From Plasmodiophora brassicae (taxonomy: Eukaryota; Endomyxa; Phytomyxea; Plasmodiophorida; Plasmodiophoridae): a stretch of DNA of 64,000 bases. Under the pieces are notes generated by a model. The model did not search any database. It had not been told where the DNA came from and worked only from the letters and a program-made list of their open reading frames with translations. The position numbers were made by a program, and so were the translations under genes. Of the stretch, positions 1 to 10,559 are shown in pieces. The stretch is taken from assembly GCA_039704465.1 (NCBI GenBank), contig JASFAU010000003.1, positions 806,001 through 870,000 on the forward strand, written 5' to 3'. Every line of letters starts with the position of its first letter. Position 1 is the stretch's first letter.

Positions 1-632
1 ACATGCGGTGCTAGGTACGTCATCGCGTCGCGAAGGTCGTCGCTGGACGACGACAACGAGGTGATGCGTTCCAGGCACAGCTGCATGGCTCGTGCACGAG
101 CTCGGGCATTGTCCGCGCCGCCCTCGGGCGTGATCCGTGCCAGGCGCTTCCAGAACGGTAGGAGGTCGATCTCCGTTTGGCGACGATCGCGGCTCAGGAC
201 GACCTCGGCCATGGCCAGCCGCAGCGGGTCCAGGCGATGCAGGATGGGTTCAATCAGGTGCGTTGGCAGACTACCGAACGAGCGCAGGTGCTTGAAGCGG
301 GCGGCCAGGGCGCGAACGCTCAGTCGTTGCAGGCCGGGCAGCTGCAGGAATTCGCTGGCCAGCAACAGACGACAGGCGCGCCGGCCATCGGGGGCGGCAC
401 TCAAACGACGCTCTAGGTATTCAACTACATCGCTCAGCGTTTCCCCTGTCATGGCCGCCAGTGACGCTGTGCGCTCCGCGCCTTCGACAAACGACCCGCG
501 TTTGAACATGCAGCGGATGACAGGCGACCGGAACGCATGGCGCTCGCTGACTTGGAAACGCTGCCGCTGGTCGCTGGCGGTCGTCACGCCAGCCAGGAGC
601 ACGACGCAACGGCCGCCCGGCTCAGACGCCAT
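1..632 (-). CDS. Elongin C-like / Elongin A-like fusion protein (3' end outside window)
   Basis: One open frame runs from an ATG at 632 to the window edge (210 codons, no stop), so the C-terminus is missing. Residues about 25-110 look like the Skp1/Elongin C (BTB-type) fold: a strand ending FQVSERHAF, then SPVIRCMF, an acidic FVEGAE loop, and a TLSDVVEYLERR helix where Elongin C and Skp1 have their conserved helix. Residues about 125-180 then match the Elongin A family: SFGSLPTHLIEPILHRLDP followed by a helix ending in LPFWKRL, the usual 'P-x-x-L-I-x-P-I-L ... W-K-R' signature. In animals and fungi these are separate subunits of a complex linked to RNA polymerase II elongation and cullin-based ubiquitin ligation. 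Here they appear in one chain. Domain assignment is by pattern only; an F-box-like reading of the second part is the main alternative. Confidence 0.66.
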   Translation of the reverse strand, partial: MASEPGGRCVVLLAGVTTASDQRQRFQVSERHAFRSPVIRCMFKRGSFVEGAERTASLAAMTGETLSDVVEYLERRLSAAPDGRRACRLLLASEFLQLPGLQRLSVRALAARFKHLRSFGSLPTHLIEPILHRLDPLRLAMAEVVLSRDRRQTEIDLLPFWKRLARITPEGGADNARARARAMQLCLERITSLSSSSDDLRDAMTYLAPH

Positions 633-840
633 GCGCCAAACGCGCGATGGCTCACAAGGACGGCGACCCGCGAGATTCCTACCAGAAGTACATGCCCGAC
701 CGCATATGATCTGCCTACGGTCACCAAAGGTATCTACATAGGTCAGATGGTTCGAGCTGTCAGCGGTGCCGAGAGACTCAGTGAGAGAGAGACGCGCGAC
801 AGGCGGCAGCTTCGGAGGTGCGCGACTGGGCGCGGCCGAG

Positions 841-1226
841 ATGTCGGTGGAGCAAGCGCGCGCGGCCCTGGATGCCGTGCTGGAGCAGTCGATGGCGTTC
901 GTCGACGCGATCCGCCTGGCCATGTCGTCGCAGGCGCACGCTGACGATCTGGCACGACATCGTGACGAACAGGCCGCGGCGCACAAGGCGCTCGTTGAGT
1001 GTCTAACCGCACTCGACGACGCCGATGAGGACGTCGATGGGGATCCGGCACGGCGCGACCTCGTACAGGTGTGGGCATGGGTGCCCTTGAACGATTCGTG
1101 TTCTGACGAATGTGTGTTTAGAGTGTCGAGTCTGGCAACGAAGTTCTTCTTGGGTTGCTGCAACGACTCCACTCGCTCCGGAACAGGGTGAACATTGTGT
1201 TAGGCGGGCATAAGGCGCTGGACTAA
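841..1226 (+). CDS. Small helical protein, unrecognised
   Basis: Two exons, 841..1068 and 1122..1226, encode 110 residues. The 53-nt intron has donor GTGTGG and acceptor TTTAG, and removing it continues the frame into a Leu-rich helix (LLGLLQRLHSLRNRV). The ATG at 841 is the first good in-frame methionine. Both halves are predicted helical with heptad-like spacing of Leu, Ala and Val, separated by an acidic Asp/Glu stretch. Size and helical pattern resemble small subunits of large complexes such as Mediator head subunits, but no diagnostic motif is visible, so no function is assigned. It lies 208 bp from the start of the divergent Elongin-like gene, so the two may share an upstream region. 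Confidence 0.5.
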
Positions 1227-1244
1227 ACATATGAACTGTATTGG

Positions 1245-1940
1245 TCACCATTCTGACAGGTGTCGTCGCGGGGCGATCCGCCGAACAACCTGGACGGGGA
1301 TGACGGCGTCGAAGGCGACCTTATCGGGATTGCTGGCCGACCGTCGAGGCTCGCCAATCGCTTTTAATCGGAGCAGGACTCGCGGGGCGCCTTTAAGCTT
1401 GGACGATCGCGGCAGGTGCGGTCGATTATGTCCAGCGATACGCTGGTCAGCGTAGACGAATACTCCCCGGCCGCTGCTCGGTTGCAGCATCTCCCCCATC
1501 TTGTACTCGGTGACGCCATCGTACAGGGAGAAGAACCTCCCGCCAACCAGACCGACCAACTTGTAGTAGTACTGCTGTCTGGCTGATCCTGGCAGGTCGA
1601 CTGGTTGCCGATCGACCCGTGCAGAGGAGGGCCGAGGGTCACGACAGCCTTCGTCTGCGACCGCATCTGGCACCTGCGTCAATGTCTTTTCAAGTATCAG
1701 GTCGGCGGCAAGGTCCGTTTCAGCACGAACTCGCGCGATGACTAGTCGCAGCAGGTCGACGTGGAGCGACTGTGACATGGCACCACGGTCCATGTCGAGG
1801 AACGATGCGATCGCATCCCAGCGACCTGCGAGTTGCCGCCGGAGCCCCGACCAGGACAGGTCATTGTCAACCGCCTGTATAACCCGATCGACGTTGCCCT
1901 GTCGAAGCAGCGCCGCTAGGTCCGGCGATGCATCGTTCAT
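1245..1940 (-). CDS. Conserved-looking hypothetical protein
   Basis: An uninterrupted frame of 231 codons starts at an ATG at 1940. The N-terminal half is helical (many Leu, Asp and Arg). The C-terminal half, from about residue 120, is rich in aromatics and Gly (YYYKLVG, FFSLYDGVTEY, GVFVYADQ) and reads like a compact beta-rich domain. A Pro/Arg-rich stretch between them (about residues 93-117) begins GTGCCAG after CAG and could be an intron retained in frame, so the exact protein is uncertain. I do not recognise the family. Confidence 0.5.
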   Translation of the reverse strand: MNDASPDLAALLRQGNVDRVIQAVDNDLSWSGLRRQLAGRWDAIASFLDMDRGAMSQSLHVDLLRLVIARVRAETDLAADLILEKTLTQVPDAVADEGCRDPRPSSARVDRQPVDLPGSARQQYYYKLVGLVGGRFFSLYDGVTEYKMGEMLQPSSGRGVFVYADQRIAGHNRPHLPRSSKLKGAPRVLLRLKAIGEPRRSASNPDKVAFDAVIPVQVVRRIAPRRHLSEW

Positions 1941-2015
1941 TTACGGCAGCCCCTCGTATGCCGACCGCCCTGGTACCTGCGACGATCTCTGAATCTGCGG
2001 CACGGGAACTAGGTA

Positions 2016-2040
2016 ACATGTACGCCGTAAGCGTACATGT
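2016..2040. repeat. Perfect short hairpin
   Basis: Two perfect 10-nt arms (ACATGTACGC and GCGTACATGT) flank the 5-nt loop CGTAA in the gap between the genes at 1940 and 2253. It could be a protein-binding palindrome or an RNA hairpin; nothing else in the gap (1941-2252) looks coding. Confidence 0.6.
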
Positions 2041-2252
2041 GCAACGTCCTCAGGGTGCATCGATACTGCCCATCTTGATCAGGTTGTAGACAATCGACGG
2101 TGAACCTTTTCCAATCGGAAGTGCGCCACCATTCAGCGGCGGCGGTTCGTGGCTGACCGAGCGCAGCCCCGCAGCCTTGCTGCGCCAAAAGTTATTCTTG
2201 GGCGATTCCCGTGACTTCCTGTGGCGTTCTCGTGGATGCCCACGGCCCTGTC

Positions 2253-2645
2253 ATGTTCAGGTCCGCCCCAGCGACCGTATCGGCGTTCGCTGCGATCGCC
2301 CTGATTGCATCGTTATGCGTCCAGCCTACCGGTGCACAGGGTAGAATCTCAGCGCGTAGCAATCCGGCGTTCGCTGGCAATGCCACCGAGTGCTTCGCCA
2401 TGCTGACCGCCGAGCGAGAGACTTTGCGGCGAACACCCTGGTGGAATGTGGCCGCCCAGGTCCGGATCAGGCGAAAGATAAGGTCGTTTGCAAGAGACTG
2501 TGTGATACCCACCCGGATCAAGGTTCGCAACGACTCAGCCAATCTCCGAAGTGCCCTTCGCCGAGGAACGCAAGGACCCACGAAGACGGTTTCGTTCGCC
2601 GATCCCATCGAGTACGTGTTGAACGAAGCCGAGTCAAGGCCGTGA
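2253..2645 (+). CDS. Small putative secreted or membrane-anchored protein
   Basis: An open frame of 130 codons from the ATG at 2253; an upstream in-frame ATG at 2211 is possible but would bury the signal sequence. Residues about 5-25 are a hydrophobic Ala/Ile/Leu run followed by PTGAQG, which looks like a signal peptide and cleavage site. The C-terminus carries KTVSFADPIEYVL, which resembles an RVxF-type KxVxF docking motif for protein phosphatase 1. Those two features do not fit together well, since a secreted protein would not meet the phosphatase. A long open frame on the opposite strand (2192..2734) was considered less likely because it lacks such features. Confidence 0.35.
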   Translation: MFRSAPATVSAFAAIALIASLCVQPTGAQGRISARSNPAFAGNATECFAMLTAERETLRRTPWWNVAAQVRIRRKIRSFARDCVIPTRIKVRNDSANLRSALRRGTQGPTKTVSFADPIEYVLNEAESRP

Positions 2646-2774
2646 TGCACGGGACGACCAGCTGGAGCGACCGGGCGTGACGGTAATCGAAATAAATCTG
2701 ATTCCGTCGTCGGGTCGCTTAAGACTCCTTGCATGGTGTTGCTTGTTTGAAGAGAGCGACCGCGATGTGTATTG

Positions 2775-3434
2775 TCACGCTTTTGTCTGTGCTCGTAGGA
2801 TGCGCCCCAGGGCGAAGACGACTGCCGACGCGACGGTTATGAGCGCGACTGTCTTCGGGACCGCCAGACTACGGCCCGCCCTGCCGGTGACCGATGATTC
2901 CACAGCGCCAGATGCGACCGCAGACGTCAGCGACGCCGTATCGTGGATGACCTGACGAGTGGCCGTCGCCCGTCCAAGGGCGGTTAAGTCGCCGCCACTC
3001 TTGACCTTCTTCATGCCCGACTTGATGGCCGTCTTGACGTTGACTTTGCCGGTCGGGTAGGCGCGAGCCTTGCCCGGCTGTTGCAGTGCCGACTGTAGCG
3101 AGTTGAAGCTCGGACGACGACTTAGCGCCTTGCCGACCAGCATCGCCGCTTACGAGTGCCCATGGATCGCCCGGTCGGAGCCACGGTATCGCATAGTCAC
3201 AAACGCGTCGCCAACGTCATCGGGATACCCAAACTCCCACGCGGCATGCGTCACGTTCGCGTGCGGATCGCCCTCTGTACCGGCGCTGTGACACGTTCCG
3301 ACGCGGTCACTTTGCCGCGGCAGAACCGATGAAGATCGCTCCCAAGTCGCCGGAATATGTCCGCCCAGCGCAAAAATCGAATCGGCCAGGGCAGCTGAAC
3401 CAGAACCGTGAGCCGCTCTGCCCGAGTTCGGCAT
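2775..3434 (-). CDS. Hypothetical protein(s) with a C-terminal membrane segment
   Basis: Two open frames follow each other. 3150..3434 (94 codons, ATG at 3434) ends at TAA within the sequence GTAAGC. 3143..2775 (122 codons) ends with a hydrophobic segment (VALITVASAVVFALGRIL) and a short basic tail, typical of a tail-anchored protein. A 33-nt GTAAGC...CTAAG intron (3121..3153) would join them in frame to about 208 residues. That is shorter than the other introns here, so two overlapping reading units remain possible. The middle is Lys-rich (KSGMKKVKSGG). No family recognised. Confidence 0.4.
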
Positions 3435-3652
3435 GAGTGAGTCTCGTTTTCTACCATACCCCCAAGATAGGCGCGATACGTAGATAAGGACAATATGCAG
3501 TCGTCAGTGTTGAGCGTTTTATTTACTAAAACGAACGTATCACGAACCTGGGCGACGGTGACTCGGTGTCCGCGGCGCTGTCCGCAGCGGCGTCCGGCTC
3601 ACCCACACGACGCCGATCGCGCGCAGCTGGTCTGTTTCGCCGCAGAGCGATC

Positions 3653-5227
3653 ATGCCGATCGACATCAACGATATTCGCGATTACAAGGACGGCGACTCG
3701 AGCAGGGTCCGGGAGCTGCTTCGGCGGCGATACAAGCCGGTCGAGCAGGTTGATGGGCTGATCGCCCTCGATGAGCAATGGCGGCAGGCGCAGTTCCAGG
3801 TCGAGATGGTGCAGAAGAAGAAGAACGCGCTGTCGAAGGAGATCGGCCAGCGCAAGAAGCAGAAGCAGGATGCGTCCGACCTGATGGAGGAGGCGAAACT
3901 GCTTCCTGAGGCCCTTCAGGCCGCCATTAAGAAGTAGGACCCGCAACCTTTTACGTCCCGTGTCTGGTCTAACGCAGTGTGGTGCAGAGCGGCAGATCTC
4001 GAAGAGGAACTGTCTCGTGCCATCAAGACGATCGGAAACTATGTTCATGACAGGTAGTGTCGTGTGGGTCTCCTGACGCTCACCACGATTCTGATGCGTG
4101 GCGTCAGCGTTCCCATCAGCCAGAATGAGGACGACAACCAGGTCGTGAAAGAGCATGGGCAGCGCCGTGCTAGGGAGCCCTGGATGCAGCACCACCACGA
4201 ACTGCTGTACCGAATCAAGGGATACGAATGGGAGGCCGGTGTTGACGTTGCCGGCCATCGGGCGTACTTCCTGACTGGACCCGGCGTCCTGCTGAACCAG
4301 GCGTTGATCAGCTACGGCCTGGCGTTCCTGATGAAGAAAGGATGTCAGTCTGCTATGGCATCATGCCGCCGTCGCGACTCCAGAGACACTGATCATTGAT
4401 GCAGACACACCTGTGCAGCCGCCGTTCTTCATGAACCAGGACGTCATGGCGCAAACCGCCCAGCTGGAAGAGTTCCACGAAGCTCTGTACAAGGTTGTCG
4501 AACATGATGGCGACACCGAAGGCAACAAGTACTTGATTGCCACGTCGGAGCAGCCGATCTCCGCCTTGCATCGCAACAAGTGGCTGACGGCCAAGGAGTT
4601 GCCACTGAAGTATGCCGGGGTCTCAACGTGTTTCCGCCGAGAGGTAATCGTTCCTGAGGTGTCCTCCTGCAAACGACATTCCGATGAATGGTGTCGTGCC
4701 AGGCGGGATCGCATGGAAAGGATACGTGGGGCATTTTCCGCGTGCACCAGTTCGAGAAGGTGGAACAGTTCGTCCTGACGGATCCCGCCCACTCCTGGGA
4801 CATGATGGAGGAGATGATCGGCCATGCCGAGGAGTTCTACCAGTCGCTCGGGCTGTCGTACCGCGTTGTCGCCATTGTGTCTGGCGCGTTGAACAATGCG
4901 GCCGCGAAGAAGTACGACCTGGAGGCCTGGTTCCCAGCTCGGGAGGACTACCGCGAGCTGGTGTCCTGCTCGAACTGTACCGACTACCAGTCGAGGGCCA
5001 TGGAGACGCGATTCGGCGCTATGAGGGAAGACAAGTTGGCGCGTAAATCCTACGTGCACATGCTGAACTCGACGTTGACGGCAACGGAGCGGACCATCTG
5101 CTGCCTCCTGGAGAACTATCAGACCGAGGACGGCGTCAATGTACCGGAAGTCCTTCAGCCCTACATGGGAGGCATGACCTTCATCCCGTTCCAGCGAACT
5201 ATGAAGGCGGCGCCCGCCAACAACTGA
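3653..5227 (+). CDS. Seryl-tRNA synthetase, cytosolic type
   Basis: Charges tRNA-Ser with serine in cytosolic translation. Five exons (3653..3933, 3988..4053, 4108..4343, 4405..4643, 4703..5227) give 448 residues, the usual size for eukaryotic SerRS. Introns are 54-61 nt. The start MPIDINDIR precedes the long antiparallel coiled-coil arm (about residues 30-115), which ends in IGNYVHD and [10 protein letters not shown]. The class II core follows: [11 protein letters not shown], motif 2 around [25 protein letters not shown], and motif 3 region [20 protein letters not shown] with the conserved arginine. The protein ends in a short Ala/Asn tail. Splicing restores motif 2 exactly, which validates the intron model for the whole window. 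Confidence 0.95.
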
Positions 5228-5347
5228 ACGTGACCAGCACCTTTCGTACACGCGATCTGTATCATCCCGAACGTCATTGTAATCGTCGCATGCATTAAAG
5301 TGTCTCAATTGCAGCATGGCAGCGTTGCTGGTGGCGCGCGGGATGTT

Positions 5348-7029
5348 CTATTTCTTGTTATCGGCCGGGTCGAGGTCGTCCACCGTCGCTATCTGCATCT
5401 TGCTGGCAATGCTCTCTAGGTTCCGCACCATCTGCAGGTTGCTGTTCACCAGGCCTTGCAGGTCGGCCCGCTTGAACACCTCCACCGACTGGTGCAGCTC
5501 GACCTGCTTCTGCATGTGCGCCACACGACTCATCGCTGCCACCCGCTCCTTCGTCGCCGTCTCCGCCGCCTCCTGCAACGACGCGATCGTCGCATCCCGC
5601 GCCTCGCACGTCTCCGTCAAGACGCGATTCTCGGCCAGTAGCTGAGAGTTCCGCTCGTCCAGCTTGTCCACCTCGTCACGAAACGCCGCCAGATCCGTCT
5701 TGACGCACGCGTTCTCGTTAACGACGTCGTCGCGCTCATCGCTGGCCGTCGCCAGCTCCCGGCGCAGGTTCGTGATCTGCTTCGCCTGCGCCTCGATCAG
5801 GCGTTGGTCTTCGACCCGCTGGACCCGGCATATGAGCTGCGCCCTAATACGTCGGGACTGGGACGTACCAGTGATTCCATCGTGTGAAGGCGGTGCCGCA
5901 ACGAGACGAGCTCGTCGCTCCACCGCGCCTGGCTTCGTGATGTATCAGCGGCGCGTGATTCCTCTCGCGCGACACGCTCGTTGACGGTCGTTAGAGCGAC
6001 CTTGAGGTCGGCGATCTCCTTCAGGTACGCTTGACATTGCGCCTGACGACGCGTGTCGGCTGCCTCAGCCGCCGAAAGCTCCAGCTCCAGCTTCTTGATC
6101 GTCATGCGAAGCTCTTCGACCTCGACGGCTCCGCCGCGTTCGTCGCCAGTCGCGTTGGCGCCGTCGCCGAACTTGATCCGGAACCGCTCCTCAAGTTCGA
6201 CAAGCTTCTTCTCCAGGTCCAGGGCGCGATCCGTCGCCTTGGACGCTTCCGCTTGCGCTCGACGCTCAGCGTCGCGTAGCGCGGCCAGCTCGTCGCGAAG
6301 CCCCTGGACGGCAACGGCACCCTCGACACGGTCGGTTCGGTTGCGCTCCTTGGCCTGGTCCAGCTCTGTGCAGCGCTGCCCCAAAGCGGCTTCAGCCCGT
6401 TCCGCCCGTTTCCTCAGATCAATCTCGGTTCGCAGCGTGCGCGTCTTCTCCGCCTCGTGGTCAGCAACGATCGTTCGCTCGCGCTTGCCCAGATCGGCGA
6501 CGCGTTCGCGCTCCCGTGTCAGTTCAGCCAGGGCGCTGTCCTTGGCAATGGCGGCCTCGTCGACTGCCTTCTGCAGCTCCCCCAGCTGCTGCTCGTACTG
6601 TTGTTCCAGCGCCTCGTACTTGATTCGAGCCTCGCGCATGTGCTCTTCGAAGTCGCCGTCCCGAACAGGTCGGAACAGGTCAGGTGCTCGCGGGTTATAC
6701 TCTCCAGCGGCAGGCGTTTTCTTCGCCGCACCTCGCCCTGCGGTCGTCGCCGCCGACGCCGACGCAGGCGATTTCCCGCTTGGCCCATGACCTTCCTTCA
6801 GCAGGCGCAGTTCAAGTTCGAGGAAGTAGATCTGCTGCTGCAGGTTCGTGATGTATTCCTTCTGGAGCGTGTCCTCCAGGCCGGTCTGCCTTCCTAACGG
6901 GATGAATCTCAGTGCCACGACACGAGAGGTCCTGCGACCCGCCGCTGGCATACCTGACGATTTCGCGTACGACGGTCCAGTGGAACGGTTCAGCAGGCGA
7001 TGCGCCAACGTTTCCGCTCGTCGCGACAT
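5348..7029 (-). CDS. Long coiled-coil protein, possibly basal-body or flagellar
   Basis: Three exons (7029..6954, 6893..5869, 5818..5348) encode 523 residues; introns of 60 nt (GTATGC...GTTAG) and 50 nt (GTACGT...TCCAG). After a basic N-terminus, residues about 38-58 form a helix (EYITNLQQQIYFLELELRLL is its core), then a Gly/Ala/Pro-rich linker, then nearly continuous heptad coiled coil to about residue 510, ending DDLDPADNKK. The N-terminal helix plus long coil resembles several ciliary and centriolar proteins. That is inference; coiled coils alone do not define a family. The first ATG upstream (7119) would add 30 hydrophobic residues that do not fit the rest, so 7029 was chosen. Confidence 0.75.
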
Positions 7030-7239
7030 GCGGCCGTGGACCGAGGTGGCGACGACGACGAACCAGCCGACCTCACAGACGAACTCCACTGGGAGCGGGT
7101 ACCAAATATGATCCGCCACCTAACGATAACGTCTGTACGCGCCCCACGACCCGGACGTGCAGGACATCAGCCAACGCAGATCCGACTGCGACATGTGCTG
7201 ACAGAGAGACAGATGACCATGTCCACTCTTGAATATTAT

Positions 7240-9608
7240 TTACGACAGCGGCCTACAATCGTCCAGGATCGCTTGCGCTCGGATGACAACATCCGCATCG
7301 GTCGTCGTCTTGACGATGCGTTCGACGATGTCGACGCCGCCCAGTTGCACAATGGTCCTGGCGATATCGGCGTCGCCTGACATCATGGCCAGTGCGCCAA
7401 GGGCGGCACACAGCATGCGCGTATCTTCGCCAGCGACCTTGGCGAACAGCAGGAACAGTTCAACGTCGGTGCGACCGCCCGCAGACGCCAACCGCTTCCT
7501 GGCTGATGCGCAGGACACCAAGTTGGCGAGCGCTTCCAGCGCGCCTAGCTGCACGAGTTCATTGCCGCTGCTTAGGCTCGAGGAGATCTTCGACCACCCA
7601 TTGCGACACATGATCCGCTCCCGGGCGTCCTCGTCGGCGCTGGACACGTTCGTCAGCGCCAGCAACGCCTCGTACTCGTGCATCTCGTGACGGGACGACT
7701 CCAGCAGCGACAGCAGCAGCCCAGGCAGCGCTGCCTGCACGTGATCGGGCAGGAGCGTCGGGTTCGTCGAGATACACAACCGCGCTGTGCACAACTCGCT
7801 GTCGTACCTCGCCGATGCCGAGAGTCGCTCCGCGCCCTTGCTGTCGTCATCGCTGGAATCCGGGGCGTGTCGAACGGCATCATGGATCGCAATCAATGCT
7901 CGCAGCGCGCCGTCTGCAACGAGGCGGCCACGAGTGCCCGCGTCCGCCGCCAGTCGAAGAAAAGCCTTTGCGACGGCCGCGTGAAGGGCGATCGACGAAT
8001 GCGGCGCATCGATCATCGATGCAAGGGCCTTGGTGGCACCTGCACTAACCAGTGCCGATCGTGTCGATGCGATCTCCTCGGCACTGCCAGCCGCAGCAAC
8101 GTAATCGACGTTGCTGGCACTCTCCGGCATGCTTTTCGCGGCCACCTCTCGCAGGCGCTCCTGCACGGTCGGTCGGTGAGACGTGTTGGCGAACGACGAG
8201 GACGGACGGGCGACGGTACCTGCTCGCTCTCCATGTCCTTCTCAAACCGCAGATCGTCGGCGGATGTGGCCAGGGACAGAATGATCTGTGCCAAGGCGTA
8301 CCGGTCGGCGCTGGCCCTCAGCAGGTTCTCCAAACAGGCGCGATCTTGGCAGATGGCCAACTTCGTCTCGCGGTACACCGACATGTAGAGCAGCGCCTCG
8401 ATCGCCACACGGCACTGTTCTTCGGTGCACTCGCCTCGTAGCAGCATACACGCCTTTCGTGTAGCCGTCCCCCTGTTCTGGGTGAGCTTCGCCAGTGCCA
8501 GGCACGCGTACCCGGTTGGGTCGTCGATGTCGAACAGATGGGTCTGGTCGGCCAGCGCTTGACGAATCGGCGGATGGCTGGCAGCGAGCGCCAGGCAGCG
8601 AACGGCAACGAGATCGCATCCTTCAGCGAGGTCGACCAGCGCGGACAGACGGGTCGCGTCCGCCAGAAACGTTTGGGTGGCAGCGGGCGCCACAACCAGC
8701 AACGTGGCCAAGGCCCTGGGTTGCCCGTCCGCAATCTCCTGGGCCCGCCTGCTGAAATCATCCGGGTCGGACCGCGATAGCATCGCCAGCAGATGCACGA
8801 CGTCCTTGCTGTTGTCATCGGGATCGAGAAGCAGCGGTCGCAGCAGAGCAGATCGCAACGTGCCATGCACCGACGCCGGCAACGATGCCAACGCCCGCAG
8901 CAGTTCAGGTGAAGCGATCGCATCGACGATCGCCTTGATCATATTACGCCGCATCAAGGCGAGGTCCTTGTCGGCGGGTTCGCCATTCGCCAGCACGTCG
9001 GTAGCCAACGGCACCATCTGCGGCAGATTCGCCAGAAGCCACGACATTCGTTGCTCGTTATGGATCCGCGGCCGGACGGTTAACAGCAGCCGTAGGGAGG
9101 CGTCTTTCAGCGGGGAGGACTCGCTGGACGCCGCCCGGGCGAGGCACCGGTCCACGAGCTCGTCGGTGATGATGGTCCAGGACGGGTCGTAGCCGGTCGC
9201 GATTCGCTGTAGGTCGATGGGTGAACTCGATATGGGGTCGGCCAGTCGAACGAGTGCGGATCGTGCATCGTTGTTGCCAGGTGATAGCCGCAGGACGGCC
9301 TGGTACTGGTCGTGGGCCTCGCCGACCCGCCCGAGCCCTTCCAGAGCCAGGCCCCGCCGGTACATGCATTTCAGGTGGGTGCGATCCCGACGCAGGACGT
9401 CCTCGGCGTCGGCCAGGGCGCGGCCGAACTCGTCGAGCTTCAGCAGGGCCTGCGCCCGGTTCGCTCGGCACTGCAGCGCCAGATCGGCGGGCACGCCCGC
9501 ACACGCCAGCGCCGACGTGTACGCCGACACCGCCGCGTCGTACTCGCCTCGCGCGAACAATGCGTTCCCCGACGCCTTCAGATCGGTCGGCGTTGACACG
9601 CCCGCCAT
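7240..9608 (-). CDS. UNC-45-like TPR and armadillo-repeat myosin co-chaperone
   Basis: Two exons, 9608..8220 and 8160..7240 (59-nt intron, GTACCG...GTGCAG), give 769 residues. Residues about 8-110 are three TPR units starting LKASGNALFARGEYDAAV, very like the Hsp90/Hsp70-binding TPR of UNC-45. The remainder is Leu/Ala-rich helical repeats of armadillo type, ending in ALGALAMMSGDADIARTIVQLGG. Animal and fungal UNC-45/She4 proteins fold and assemble myosin heads and are about 800-930 residues, so this one is slightly short. The ATG at 9608 directly precedes the TPR; an in-frame ATG at 9626 is also possible. Confidence 0.75.
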
Positions 9609-9867
9609 GGACGGTACCTTGATCACGAACGCTGGACGAAATGCCCGGCACCAAGGCGATGCTCAATCGTATTGTACTGACGTCGACAGTGACGAATTTA
9701 GGCGGCGGCGCCGTTCCCACCCAAAAATAGATTCCACATGACCCCGTCCGGGACGAGCCCTACCACCCTTGAAGCTGCAAAAAAAAAATTTAGGTTGGCG
9801 TCGGCGAAAACACGACGTTGCGCGCGCAAACAAGCGCAAACAAGCGCATACTTGCGCAACGTTGCCT

Positions 9868-10021
9868 CAAAACTGGTACAACTGGTAGCAAAACTGGTAC
9901 AACTGGTACGCGAAACTGGTACAACTGGTACGCGAAACTGGTACAACTGGTAGCAAAACTGGTACAACTGGCAGCAAAACTGGTACAACTGGAAGCAAAA
10001 CTGGCACAACTGGAAGCAAAA
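9868..10021. repeat. Left subterminal tandem repeat (ACTGGTACA type)
   Basis: About eleven short units built on AAACTGGTACAACTGG alternate with spacers GTAGC, GTACGCG, CAGC and GAAGC, giving a period of about 22-24 nt. Immediately left (9820-9860) are units of GCGCAAACAA / GCGCAACGTTGC type. The same two families occur in the opposite orientation near 13.7-14.0 kb. Confidence 0.85.
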
Positions 10022-10559
10022 CCTCCTTGGGCGAATGTTCGGTCGGGCGGTCGTGTTGGGGAAAGCTACAAACGCTTAGACCTCATCATAAAGAACTTAG
10101 CATATTGTCAATGGGCGCGCGTCGTACGTACCCGCCCTGGCGGTTTCGGCTGCCGCGCCGTGCTTCGAATCGCATTCGTCGGACGCCCTCGTGACTACCA
10201 CGGGACCAACAATGGCTAATGTTGTCTGTGTGGTCAGCTGCGGAAGAGCAGGTCGTCTGTGCCGATGTTTGCGACTCGACGGCGGTGAGTGAGGGACGCT
10301 ATCGCGTTGCTGGTGCAGACGGTACTGCGATCGATTCCTGATAGGCGCCCGCAGCCACCTGCACCAGTACAACCTGGCATGTGTGGATGGGGTGTACAGC
10401 AAATCCCCGCTAAGGTCGTTGGGTAGTTCCCCGTCAACCACGTTGTGGCGACGTATGCTGTGACTCTTTGTCAGGCTCGTTTATACAAGTGTCTGTGTTC
10501 GTAAGCGGCCAGGCGCGGGCGTGCGAACGACGTTGACCGCGTGCGCCGCGCCGAGGTCA

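Noticed and set aside
61..741. Long plus-strand frame rich in Arg and Ser
   Set aside because: It is the complement of the Elongin-like gene; composition is that of an antisense shadow and no domain is present.
6053..6790. Ser/Arg-rich plus-strand frame
   Set aside because: Antisense of the coiled-coil gene; Glu/Ala/Leu codons read backwards give Ser/Arg/Phe.
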